Below, in pieces: positions 1 to 9,690 of a stretch of 64,000 nt of DNA (the stretch's first letter is position 1; each line of letters opens with the position of its first letter). The notes beneath the pieces were generated by a model. The model was given only the letters and a program-made list of their open reading frames with translations, did no database searches and was not told where the DNA came from. This DNA is from Heligmosomoides polygyrus polygyrus. Its lineage: Eukaryota; Nematoda; Chromadorea; Rhabditida; Heligmosomidae. Location of the stretch: contig OX377201.1 in the NCBI GenBank assembly GCA_947396885.1, positions 69,290,983 to 69,354,982 of the forward strand, given 5' to 3'. Made by a program: the position numbers and the translations under genes.

Positions 1-120
1 GCGTGCCGAAAACTTCATCCGCTAAGGGGATCAACGAGGGTGACCAGTACCAGTAATGGGGGAGCGCTTCACTAAGGGAGAACCAGTAGTGAGGAACCAA
101 TGGATCGCCCTATCATACTA
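1..120 (-). repeat. Inverted copy of the 39.7-kb repeat flank
   Basis: The reverse complement of this stretch matches 39734-39853 almost base for base, with scattered substitutions. The match runs from the TAGTATGATAGGGCGATC segment to the start of the 42-bp minisatellite (TTCGGCACGC). The window therefore starts inside a dispersed repeat unit that lies next to the minisatellite at both places. No protein is recognised. Confidence 0.85.
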
Positions 121-861
121 CCAGACGTTCAGCGGCCTAGGGGCCGCCAAACGGGCTTCGCCCCCGAAACCCCGAGAGCAGAACAACCCCATCCCACTGG
201 TTGGAGGCTTCGCCGCCAAACCCCGAGAACAGAACAACCCCAATCTTCCTCCTTTCTTCTTTAGGCCTTCTTACAGTTAAAAAAAACTGGTTTTACCATA
301 TAGATTAGTGCAGTGGGATATGGTAGGGCAGAATTTTCTCTGCGCCTATGAAACCCATCCTCCCTCCTTCACATGCACGCGATTTTTTTTCCGAAGCGCT
401 CGTTCTCTACATGTCGAGAAACAGGTAATGAGAGTCCCAATCCGGTGCTTAATCAGCAAAATCATAATTGAAATTAATCGGTATTGGTCGACACCGCTTA
501 CTGTCCGACGGCAATATTACTCCTCCGAACCACATGGTCACTCTACCCCTCCCGTCCGCCCCCCCCCCCCCCGAAATACATCCTTTCCTATGTGCTGGCA
601 AAGAAACGGAGTGAGAGTCAAGCACGCACGCATGCACATGTGACACTGAGTACAGATTCATATGTCACTACGTTGCGACGACGTCTATAACACTCCTTCT
701 GCACTCTGACACACGTGCCACGACTTCTGTAAGCCTTCTTCAGAAATCCGATACACACTGAACGATGTTGAGGGAGAATGCTGGTCCCCCTTCCCTCCCT
801 TATTCACGCTCCTCTCTAATGGTCCCACTTTGTTGGTCCTCTCCGATTGGTCGCCCTTACT
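121..861. other. No gene recognised
   Basis: No coding region is supported. The stretch holds a poly-C run near 559-572 and, near 780-850, CCACT/GGTCC-rich sequence resembling the flank of the minisatellite. Similar CCACT-rich text occurs near 40050-40095 and 61490-61560, which suggests old dispersed repeat. Confidence 0.5.
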
Positions 862-1195
862 CGGAATCCCTACACAAGTTGGACGACGTCTTCAGCACGT
901 CTTCTGAATCCCTACGCACGTTGGACGATGTCTAGCACAGGTCTTCTAGCAGGTCTTCTGAATCCCTACGCACGTTAGACGACATCTTGAGCACTTCTTT
1001 TGAATCCCTACGCAAGTTAGACGACGTTTAACGACGTTGAACGACATCTTCCGCACGTCTTCTGAACCCCTACGCACGTTGGACGACGTCTAGCCCAGGT
1101 CTTCTGAGTCTTGACTCACGACGTATAGCGAAGGTCTTCTGAATACCTACGCACGATAGGCGACATCTTCAGCACGTCTTCTGAACCCTACGCAA
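862..1195. repeat. 42-bp minisatellite, about 7 degenerate units
   Basis: Units of about 42 bp repeat in tandem. Each carries GGACGACGTCTTC, then AGCACGTCTTCTGAATCCC, then TACGCACGTT. Some units are shortened or expanded (one is about 54 bp). The same unit, with CCCCAGGCACGTT in place of CCCTACGCACGTT, occurs at 39836-39870 and 44930-45057. RTE copy 1 begins at its right edge. Confidence 0.85.
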
Positions 1196-1349
1196 GTTGC
1201 CACGGATCCCCCTCGATAGAGAGCCTTCGGGCTCTCTTGTTAAGAGGGATCTCGGGCCGCTTTCGCAGGGCCACGTGGCGCGTCCCCGGGCCCGGGTGGT
1301 GGATAGGGGAATTAAACGCGAACCAAATGCGACCGTGTACTGCCCAGAG
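1196..1349 (+). mobile_element. 5' end of RTE retrotransposon copy 1 (split by hAT-A1)
   Basis: The sequence from GCCACGGATCC to TGCCCAGAG matches, in reverse complement, the 5' region of RTE copy 2 at about 43495-43635. The match includes a hairpin with GAGAGCCTTCGGGCTCTC. In copy 2 this sequence runs straight on into the rest of the 5' region. Here it stops at the hAT-A1 insertion and resumes at 4479. Confidence 0.85.
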
Positions 1350-2204
1350 CAGGGGTGTGCGTAAATAAATCCACAATTTCGTAAATCGTAAATCGTAAGA
1401 GGTGCCTGACTTATAATGCATCTAATTTCCTTGCTTTTTTCTATTATGTTAAAGCTAAGCAAAGTTAACTACGTTTTATTGAGACGTTTTCAGCTCGAGC
1501 TGGACACTTCTAATTAAGATGGAAGCCATTAACATCAACTAGCACGTTTCAAATCGAGCTGGACAAGTTTTTGGAAAACCAAAATAAACTGCTTGTTCAA
1601 AAATGCTATATTAAAAGGTGCCTATACAGGGTGCCCAAATAAAAAGCTTACACTGCTTGGACGATCAAAAATGTTTATCATTCTACTAGCCACTGGCTTG
1701 CATATAAAACTATGACTTTGTAGGAACAACTGCAACAACTCCGAATAAACCAACAAAAACTACTCCATCCAAAGCCAAATTTTTTTTGATCGCTGGCGAA
1801 CTCGACGAAAACAGTACTTGCACAAATAATACAAGCACCCCTAATGAGTGAGCGCATGGCACATTTCAATGGTATGACACACCTAAACTTCTAAGCCTTC
1901 TCACATTTTGAATTGTACAACAGCATTTTTGTAGCAGACGAGAGGGAATTATGTGACGATTGAAAGAGTCTGATCACGTTTTTGGATACTCATCATAGTC
2001 GAATTTTTGACTTAAAATTATAAAAGAAGATATTTGTGTGACATTCTTTAGAAGTAAAGTAGAGAAGCAAGATGCACCTTAAATTGAAAATGGTTTAACT
2101 GATTCATACAAGGTGCATTTTAAACATTAAACATTAAACACGTCGGAGGAGGATGACTATCGCGTGCTCCAGAATAGTTCTTGATTAGGATCCTACCACG
2201 GACA

Positions 2205-2310
2205 GTCAAATCTTCCATACCTGCTGGGTGGTGAATTGGTACCTTATTTGCCTGGGAAGGATAAAACACTGACTTCTACATCGGCGGCAACCGTAATTCA
2301 TTCTATAAGG
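2205..2310 (+). repeat. tRNA-derived SINE, internal fragment
   Basis: The piece matches the middle of the SINE family (GGTGAATTGGTACC, CTGGGAAGGATAAAACACTGA, CATCGG..GGC). Head and tail are lost. It sits inside hAT-A1 beside the inverted mariner tail. Confidence 0.7.
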
Positions 2311-2329
2311 GAGACGTAAACGTTAGAAG

Positions 2330-2525
2330 TAAAAGCACATTATAAAATTCAATAAGTTTACATACAAAATGTCAACAATTCTAGCATACAGAATAGCATC
2401 ATTTGTATTTTATAAGGGCTTCTTTGCTACGAAGGCAGGGGCGAAGACGACAAGGAAAGGCATCGACGGTGCGCCGCAAGTAGTCCACGTCGATTTCGTT
2501 CTATGCTTTGACCTTCAGTGATTTG
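2330..2525 (-). pseudogene. Inverted copy of mariner transposase C-terminus
   Basis: The minus strand encodes NEIDVDYLRRTVDAFPCRLR followed by SKEALIKYK and a stop. This is nearly the same as the plus-strand tail at 2985-3091, and the AT-rich 3' flank is also shared. It is truncated to the last 35 or so residues. Together the two copies form an inverted pair about 460 bp apart. Confidence 0.8.
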
Positions 2526-2709
2526 ATGCCTTTGTGCATTCAACCTGTTAAAGTGTTACATACTCTTCAAGAACCTCCAAAGTGCTAATTCTGGCCGAGG
2601 ACTCGCTGCAACGAAGGCGCATCCGGCCAGTATCATGGTTTCTGCAATCATCAGAAGCCTCTCTCATTTTCGTGGATACAGGAGTGAAGATAAATCAGTA
2701 TAACCATTT

Positions 2710-3091
2710 TTATTGATGTCCTAAAGAAGCAATTAGTTCCTTGGCTCGAATCCCACTTCGAGAGTAAGCCGTATGCCTTCCAGCAGGATTAGACTTCTGT
2801 GCAGAGTCGAGGATTGTTCAGGACTGGTGCCGCGCCAACTTGGAGGACTTCATTCCAGCAGAGGAATGACCTCAGTATAGACCAGATTCGAATCCGCTGA
2901 ATTATTCTATATACGAGAAGTTTTGGAGAACAAAGTTTGCGCTACTTTCCACAAAAGTATGAAGTCAAAGGTTGATCTGGTCAAAGCATGGAACGAAATC
3001 GACGTGGACCACTTGCGGCGCACAGTCGATGCCTTTCCTCGTCGTCTTCGCACCTGCATTCGCAGCAAAGAAGCCCATATAAAATACAAGT
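2710..3091 (+). pseudogene. mariner transposase, C-terminal part, broken
   Basis: Reading across frames gives VLKKQLVPWLESHFESKPY then AFQQD, the second catalytic aspartate region. A frameshifted stretch follows that resembles the mariner ..WPQYSPDxNPxxY segment with the third aspartate (DFNPLNYS-like). It ends with VKAWNEIDVDHLRRTVDAF, PRRLRTCIRSKEAHIKYK and a stop. A stop follows the QQD motif and frameshifts occur, so no functional transposase can be made. Confidence 0.75.
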
Positions 3092-3245
3092 GATACTATT
3101 TTGTTTGCTAGATTATTGCTGACATTTTGTATATAAACTTTTTAAAATTTATAATGTGTTGTCATTTCTTAGGCTTACGTTTAGTGCGGCAATACTTTTT
3201 ACGCACCCTGTACGATATCTCACAGCGTAGAAGGAATGGATGACG

Positions 3246-3540
3246 CATCTCAAACAGGGACTGGTTAACGTCATGCTTTGTCCTTTATCATTTTTGAAGG
3301 CAACCACAATTTCTCGAATGAAAGATCATCGTTCGACGATACCAGGCAATTACTTTCGGCATTTACTTCGCTCGCAGGCTTGCTTGCACTTGTTAAATTT
3401 CGCAAACTTCAAAATATTGCATTACTTTTTGAAAACTGCTTGCATTCACCAGTCCTGCTCTCCACTACCTTTGTAACAAACGCTGTCGTATCCCTTGCCA
3501 AGTCTTTAGCATCCTGAACGGATCGCATAGGGCGAACGGA
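3246..3540. repeat. Fragment F, shared by hAT-A1 and hAT-A2
   Basis: This segment aligns with the reverse complement of about 44440-44690 (shared blocks such as TGCACTTGT, AATATTGC). The minus strand here reads like an old coding piece (DAKDLARDTTAFVTKVVES), but stops break it. hAT-A1 and hAT-A2 are inverted relative to each other, so F has the same orientation within both elements and is probably part of the family's internal sequence. Its function is not recognised. Confidence 0.55.
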
Positions 3541-3855
3541 ACAGCCCCAATCAAACCACTGAAAAAAGTGTCACATATTTTCTCTTTATCATGAAAATGT
3601 CAGAGTTTTGCTTAGTTTTGCTTGAGGCGCACCTCATACGTAAATGCGCCATGACATGCATGATAATCAGATTGAAACATGATTGTTTAACTCTTTCCAA
3701 CAGTTTAGCAATTATTTCACAGCCTCCAATCAAGTCCAGTATTCCTTGACGGCTTTGCATGAGTTCTACTGTGCATTGGAAAGAGTCGCATATATGGTGA
3801 ACAAGTGGTGAAAAAGCTACAAGTTGACAAGGCGGTGGTTGCAGCCTATTTTATG

Positions 3856-4058
3856 GGGTATATGTCGCGTAGGTGAGCAGCATTGTTAGGTGAAACGCCT
3901 AAACCAATCAGACCGCATTGAATGGGCATGCCATTCAGAGAGAGCATGTACGGTTGGTACACTGATGGGCTGCATATGATCGTTCTGTGCTCTGATTGAT
4001 TATCATTGGCTGGCGCGCTCCCATCTACCAATGGTGTTCACCTCCGCGACATGTACCG
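3856..4058. mobile_element. MITE, family M (copy 1)
   Basis: About 200 bp bounded by inverted repeats: GGTATATGTCGCGTAGGTGA at the left and, in reverse complement, GGTACATGTCGCGGAGGTGA at the right. Further copies lie at 44099-44296 and 46772-47144. The interior has no coding capacity. Copies 1 and 2 sit near one end of hAT-A1 and hAT-A2. Confidence 0.8.
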
Positions 4059-4478
4059 AATATGGTTTCAGCAGGTGATCATCTTCATTGCAGTACAAGG
4101 AGAATTTTCATGTTTTTCTGCGGACTGGAACGAAATGTTCTTAGGCCATTCGAATGTGAGATTGTGCTAGAGTGTGACCAGAAAAAAGGCTAGCCGAGTT
4201 CCATTGCCAGGAATTAACTCGAGCGGCCTATTCACCAAGCTGCGTCATTCTGTCACAGCGACACAGCAGAACATAAAAAAGTAACTAGGAAATAGCAATG
4301 AGCTGTGAGGGAAGTCTTTAAAAGTGGGTACATTGTCATAACCCAAATTGTATCACGTTATGTGGATGTTTGTCATCCGTGGACCCTAAGATCACATTTA
4401 CGAAAATTTACGATTACGACCCAAAATGTCGTAAATCGTAAAATCGTAAATCGTAAATCGTAATTACGCACACCCCTG

Positions 4479-7400
4479 GCCCAGAGACGCAGGTGGGATG
4501 CAGGGGATGGACTTCTTGCTGCTGCTGTGTCGGGTCAACGCGTTCCTTGTGCGTGGGAGCGGCATGTTCATGCACAGTGTGCGTGAATGTGTTCGCGGCT
4601 GTGCGGATTGTAACTTTGTCGGCTCGGCCAAATGCTTGCACTCGGTAGACTGGGAGTACATCGTAAGGCGATTCGAGGCCGCCTCAAAAGTCTCGCCCCG
4701 TCCCTTCGGGCAGTCTGGCTGGGTGCCCAGAGTTCTTCGCCCGCAGGACAGAGCCTGACTAGCTATCCGTGTGTACTCCAGTCAAAAACAACAGCACAAA
4801 GGGGCCTCATTCCCGCTGACCCCGAAAGAGCCCCCATTTCTGCAGCGATGAGGAGGGCGAGTACGGAGAGGCTGCAAAAATCTCACGGCCTAACCAGGCT
4901 GCGCAAATTGAGGACTAGGATGACGATCTGTACTTACAACGTCCGCACGCTTGCATCGGAAGCATCCGTCAAGGACCTGATTATGCAAGCCAGAAAGATC
5001 AAGTACGACGTCATCGGGCTGACCGAGACGAGAGGACAGCACTTCCTATACGCCGCCTACGACTCCGGAGAAGAACTGTTCCTCGGAACATGTGGCAGCA
5101 GGGGAGTAGGCGGCGTTGGTGTTCTCGTCAACACGCACTTGACTATGAACTTCGATTCGTACGAGTCTCTGACAACCCGAATCGGACGTCTGCGACTAAA
5201 GCGACGTGGCTCCGCGCCGGCTTTGACTGTGTCCGTCGCGTATGCCCACACATCCGACTACGACGACGAAGAGGTCGAAGCCTTCTACGTGGAGCTGGAG
5301 AAGTTCTATAAGGAAGATCACACCTTCTACAAGGTGATCGTCGGCGACTTCAACGCCAAGATCGGACCGCGAAGGTCGCCGGAAGAACTTCACATCGGAA
5401 CCCACGGTTTGAAGTGGAACGAGCAAGGTGAAGGCTGTTAGATTTTATCATGTCGACCAAGACTATCCAATGAAACTCAGAGTTCCAGAAGTCTTCCCCC
5501 TACGTAGACCTGGGAGTCTTCGGTGGGCAGTTCCATAACAAGATCGACCACATTATCTTCAACCGCAAGTATTGCCTGACCGACGTCTCCGTTGTCCCCA
5601 AGTTCTACACGGGATCGGACCACCGCCTCCTTCGCGCGAAGTTCCGCTTTTCGCGTCAAGGAGAGAAGGCCGCGCAGTTCAAGAAGAGCAGTCCTAAGAC
5701 GACCATCAATGGGACATGTACACCTCGCTTGCTGGCCTTTGGGAAGATACCGTTATGGACAACATCGACGAGGAATACGACCACTTCGTGCACCATCTCC
5801 GCGATAGTGCTAAGGGAGCCGAGAGCTTGAAGACACCAAGAGACGCCTGTCTCCGGAAACTCTCAAGCTGATGCGCCAGCGTGGAGCAGCACGAGCGTCA
5901 GGCAACTACCAGCTGACGTCCGAGCTTGCGAAGTTATGCAGAGCGGCGATAAAGGAAGATCTCAAGGAGAGAAGGGTGGAGAGAAGGACGGAAGTGTTGG
6001 CTGAAGCTGCAGAGGTAGGGTTGAGCATCCGCAATGCCGGCCGTAACTTCGACAACTTCAAGACCAAAATGACCGCTCTCCGACGTTCTGACGGAACCGT
6101 CACCTCTTTCCGAAGGACCTTGGAGAAGGTCATCCACGACTTCTACTCCGATCTCTTCGATAGCCACGTCCACCTGCCCCCACGCCATCTTCCGCAGGAT
6201 GGATACGTCGTTTCCTCTGTTCTCCCTTCCGAGATCCAACACGCCATCTCGTCGGTAAAGAAACGTACAGCACCCGGTCCTGACAGGATCAGACCCGAAC
6301 ACCTGAAGAACCTGCCCCCAGCGGCGCAAATAGGGTGGGGGGGGGGGTCAACATGGCCTGCCGCGGCGGACAGCCGCGGCGGGTAGCTACATACAGCGAA
6401 TGTAAATACGGTCTTATCTCCTTGTTTCGATTACATATCCGTGTTTTATGTGCTTCCGAATTGGGCAAGGGAGGAAACTCCAGGATCTAGGCAATTTTAA
6501 CACCGGCGCGTCACTCGAGCCACCCAGCTCTCATCAGCACCTTGGCTCGGCTCTTCACACGCTGCCTGTCGGAGTGCAAGGTTCCATCTCAGTGGAAGAC
6601 CAGCAAGACCGTCTTGCTGTACAAAAGCTGAAGGGAGACGTGCACGACATTGGCAACTATCGCCCAATCTTCCTGTTGTCCGTAGTCTACAAGCTGTTCA
6701 CTCATGTGATACAGAAAAGGATTAGCAGAACGCTGAACGAAGGACAGCCATGCGAACAAGCAGGATTTCGGAGAGGATTCAGCACGATCGACCACATACA
6801 AACCATTATGAAGCTCATCGAAGTGTCGCGAGAGTACAAGCTGCCGCTGTGCCTTACGTTCATCGACCTGAAGAAGGCATTCGACTCCGTCGAGACTGAA
6901 GCGGTCCTCGACGTCGTCATTGACGTAAAGAGAGGGGTTCGGCAGGGAGATACCATATCCCCGTAGCTCTTCAGCGCCACCCTTGAAAACGTCATGCGCG
7001 AACAAGAATGGGAAGAAATGGGAATGAAGGTCGACGGCCAGCAGCTGCACCATCTGCGCTTCGCTGACGATATCGTGCTCATAACACCGAGCATCAGTCA
7101 GGCGGAGCGAATGCTGGCCGACTTCAATCGTGTATATAGGAACGTTGGACTGCAGCTGAATCTTACGAAGACGTTGTCCATGAGGAACGGACAAGTTTCT
7201 GATGCCCCATTCTCGCTCAACGGAACGAGCATTTCCGGATGCTCCAGCTATGGTATCTGGGTCGCGAAGTCAACATGGCCAACGACCTAGCACCAGAGCT
7301 GAGCAGGAGGAAACGAACGGCGTGGGGAGCTTTCAAGAGCGTCGAAGAAGTCGCGAAGAAGACGAAGGACGTCCGACTCCGTGCCCATCTATTCGACTCC

Positions 7401-7886
7401 ACTGTTCTTCCTGCCCTAACATACGCCACAGAGACCTGGGCTATACGACAGCAGGATGAACACGCGATCAGCGTCGCGCAGCGTGGAATCAAGAGGACGA
7501 TGCTCGGAGTGACACGACTCACGCAAATGAGAGAAGGTCTCCGGAGTTTCGAGCTTCGCCGACGTTCGAAGATCAGAGACGCTGTCGCATGGGCCAAGTC
7601 GTCGAAAATTAGGTGGGCCGGCCACGTAATGCGATTCGCAGACACCCTCTGGACCATCACCGACTGGATTCCGTGGGATGTCAAGAGAACACCAGGACGC
7701 CCACCAACGCCTTGGTTGGATTTCTTCGTGAAAGCCCTGAACGACCGATACGACGCTCTTCGTGTGCCCCGAGCGAGGAGGTTCCATTGGAGCACTCTGG
7801 CACGCGACAGGGACGAATGGAGACGCTGCTGGCGCCCGCTCGAACAAGCCGATGATCAACGGGACGACAGGTGATACAGGTGAAGG
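4479..7886 (+). pseudogene. RTE-clade retrotransposon copy 1, EN-RT polyprotein, broken
   Basis: The element continues from 1196-1349 after the hAT-A1 insertion. Its endonuclease (about 4852-5690) keeps [29 protein letters not shown] and GSDHRLL, but the frame shifts near 5438 and again after 5820. The reverse transcriptase begins near 5871, is interrupted by about 200 bp at 6323-6522, resumes at 6590 ([28 protein letters not shown]) and shows FADDIVLIT near 7060. Roughly 100 bp between motif A and RGVRQGD is missing compared with copy 2. A C-terminal region (about 7239-7874) follows, and the element ends in GGTGATACAGGTGA, a short tandem tail typical of RTE. It is clearly inactive. Confidence 0.92.
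6323..6522. mobile_element. About 200-bp insertion in RTE copy 1
   Basis: RTE copy 2 runs without a break across this point. Here 200 bp are inserted in the RT, flanked by CCCAGC on both sides (6317-6322 and 6523-6528), which looks like a 6-bp or imperfect 8-bp target duplication. The insert has a G run and a direct repeat of GCCGCGGCGG near 6360. No convincing terminal inverted repeat was seen, so its class is unknown. Confidence 0.6.
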
Positions 7887-8919
7887 TAATTCCTAGGATT
7901 AGTGAAAGTTTTTTTTTTGCGAATCGGAACGAGAAACGAGTGTCTCCATCTTGTTGGGACATCAGCCTTCGTGAGCTCATGTTAGAAATAGTTCCAAGGT
8001 GTGCACCACGTATTCAACAACACTTTTAATAGGGGGTAAGGGAATAAAGTGTGTCAAAGTAGAACTGCACATTTGGTCAATATTTCAAGAATTTCGTCTT
8101 TATAAAACCACAACGTAGCCCAAATCTCAGGAAAGCTCGAAGGAAAGGTGCAACTGGCGGAGCCGGGTATAGCAACACCTACCCTTGAAATGTTGATCAC
8201 CTCTCACCTTTTAAAACTCCTTCTTTAATAGTTTTGCCTTCCCAGTGGGTGATGATACAAAAGCACCGTCCAGATTAAGTTTTGAGTTTTAGGCAATTGC
8301 CGCACCTATAGATCGTCGTATGGAGCCTAGTTCGCGGTTAATGAAATATCGGCAATGCTTATTGCAACTATTAGTACTATTATTATAGTTTTAGAGTGGT
8401 TTTCGATACAAGTCTCGTAAGAGTGGTTTACTTTTATCTATAAAGCTCGAAACCTTGTTCAAAATCTTTTAAAATGACTATGCTAAGCGTCGACGCTTCT
8501 GCATACATTTTAAGCGTAGCATTGCATCTGAGCATGCTTTGTTTAGTATAGAGCTTCTAGTTGTGGAAGAAGTATAGGGTGGACCCTTCTCGCTAGACTT
8601 GCATCTTCTTGTTTTACATACTATGTGTTCAGATTTCAAAGTCGTCGACAACCAATTCCATTATGAAGTAATGTGAATTGCAGTGGGGCAGTGATAAACA
8701 AATCGCGTACTTTATCCTTTTCGGCCCTGTCTTACAAATACCCGTTATAATGCTAGGTGTATTCTTGTTTCGAAACCTTCCTCTGTTTATCCCTCCTCAG
8801 ATTCTGAATAGTCTAAAAATAACCCTTGAAAAGCAGATCCCCAGAGTCGCAATCACTTCACCAGTTCCACTTCTGCTGACCATGCGTATCTGCCGAATGA
8901 CTGTCAATTCGAAATGAAT
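7887..8919. other. No gene recognised
   Basis: AT-rich sequence with no supported coding region, RNA gene or repeat family that I recognise. Confidence 0.5.
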
Positions 8920-9125
8920 TGCATGATGTTGGACGGCTTGTCGTTCACTTCTTTCATGAAGAAGACCAACCAGCGCGTGGGTGGACTGGTGTTCCCTTGA
9001 CATCTCGCAGAGTCCACTCTCTCGTCCAGCGGTTATCTTAGAACCGCATGGGCCGACCAACCTCGATAACTTGGTACTTGCGAGAATGTCTCTGATCCCC
9101 AACGTCGACGAAGCTCAGAACTCCG
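8920..9125 (-). pseudogene. Degenerate RTE C-terminal fragment
   Basis: This stretch aligns with the antisense C-terminal region of RTE copy 2 (about 40360-40570). Shared blocks include CAACGCG/CAGCGCGTGGGTGG, TGGTGTTCCCTTGACATC, TCGTCCAGCGG and GAACTCCGGAG. Indels break every frame. A further weak match (GTCCGTTCCATTGAGCATCA near 9340) may be the same insertion. Confidence 0.75.
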
Positions 9126-9427
9126 GAGGGCTCATCCCAATTTCGTAGAGACCAGGTTCTAAAGCGTACGATAACGCATTAAAAACAATGGAATTGAAAC
9201 GGAGCTGGGCATTCTTCTTCTTCACTACTTCTTATAGGGTCATCGATGCTCTTCAAGCCATTCGAGTGCTTATCCCCAGCTCGGCATTGTGCTGATCATG
9301 CTGACTTTGCATACTAGGCAGTGACTAGTACATTCGATGTCCGTTCCATTGAGCATCAGAAGTTTTTGTTCCCTTCAATGCTGTCATCGCAGTAAATGAT
9401 AGAAATAAAGGACGGAGTAAGCCAATT

Positions 9428-9690
9428 CTTTTGGGAGGCGCCTCACACTCTGCTTTTACGGGATGTCGGGGATGCAATTTAAATACGTATTTGACCTAAA
9501 CAAAGACTTACATACGGTGGCCAACCGATGAAGAAGACAGTGTTTATCCCTTCCAGACGAGTCTGGTAGCAATTCGTTGTGCGCGCAGTGATGGAGGCTT
9601 GGTTGGCATAGCCGGGAAACCCGAACCAGTAGTCTGAAATCGGATGCACGCGACAGACGGCACCTTCTCCGACTGCGCTCCATGCACGTC
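9428..9690 (-). repeat. tRNA-derived SINE
   Basis: An almost full-length member of the SINE family, head at the right (TGCGCTCCATGCACG, complement of the tRNA-like start) and body through CGGTGGCCAACCGATGAAGA to GGGATGTCGG. The B-box-like segment is CGAACC in the plus strand. It is diverged from the 60.8-kb copy. Confidence 0.8.

Larger units (their letters stand above)
1627..3211 (+). mobile_element. Tc1/mariner remnants inside hAT-A1
   Basis: A left TACAGGGTGCCCAAATAAAAA and a right end whose reverse complement starts TACAGGGTGCGTAAAAA resemble mariner terminal repeats. Between them is a plus-strand transposase tail (2710-3091) and an inverted second copy of the tail (about 2330-2525). The N-terminal half is missing or unrecognisable, and a SINE fragment lies inside. 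This may be two mariner insertions rather than one; the left and right ends pair only weakly. Confidence 0.65.
1350..4478. mobile_element. hAT-like non-autonomous element hAT-A1 (3.13 kb)
   Basis: The left end reads CAGGGGTGTGCGTAA and the right end TTACGCACACCCCTG, so the two are terminal inverted repeats. Both are flanked by the perfect 8-bp direct repeat GCCCAGAG (1342-1349 and 4479-4486), as expected of hAT insertion. Next to each end lie clustered copies of TCGTAAA/TTTACGA (about 1370-1400 and 4397-4465), which could be subterminal transposase-binding repeats. RTE copy 2 carries the empty site with a single GCCCAGAG (43495-43502, reverse). No hAT transposase is seen. Inside are mariner remnants, a SINE piece, the shared fragment F and a MITE. 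Confidence 0.9.

Noticed and set aside
862..1195. CRISPR-like spaced repeats
   Set aside because: The units are contiguous degenerate tandem copies with no unique spacers, in a eukaryotic sequence.
4397..4465. Telomere-like or satellite repeat from CGTAAAT units
   Set aside because: The motif clusters occur just inside the hAT-A ends at several places and do not resemble the nematode telomere TTAGGC.
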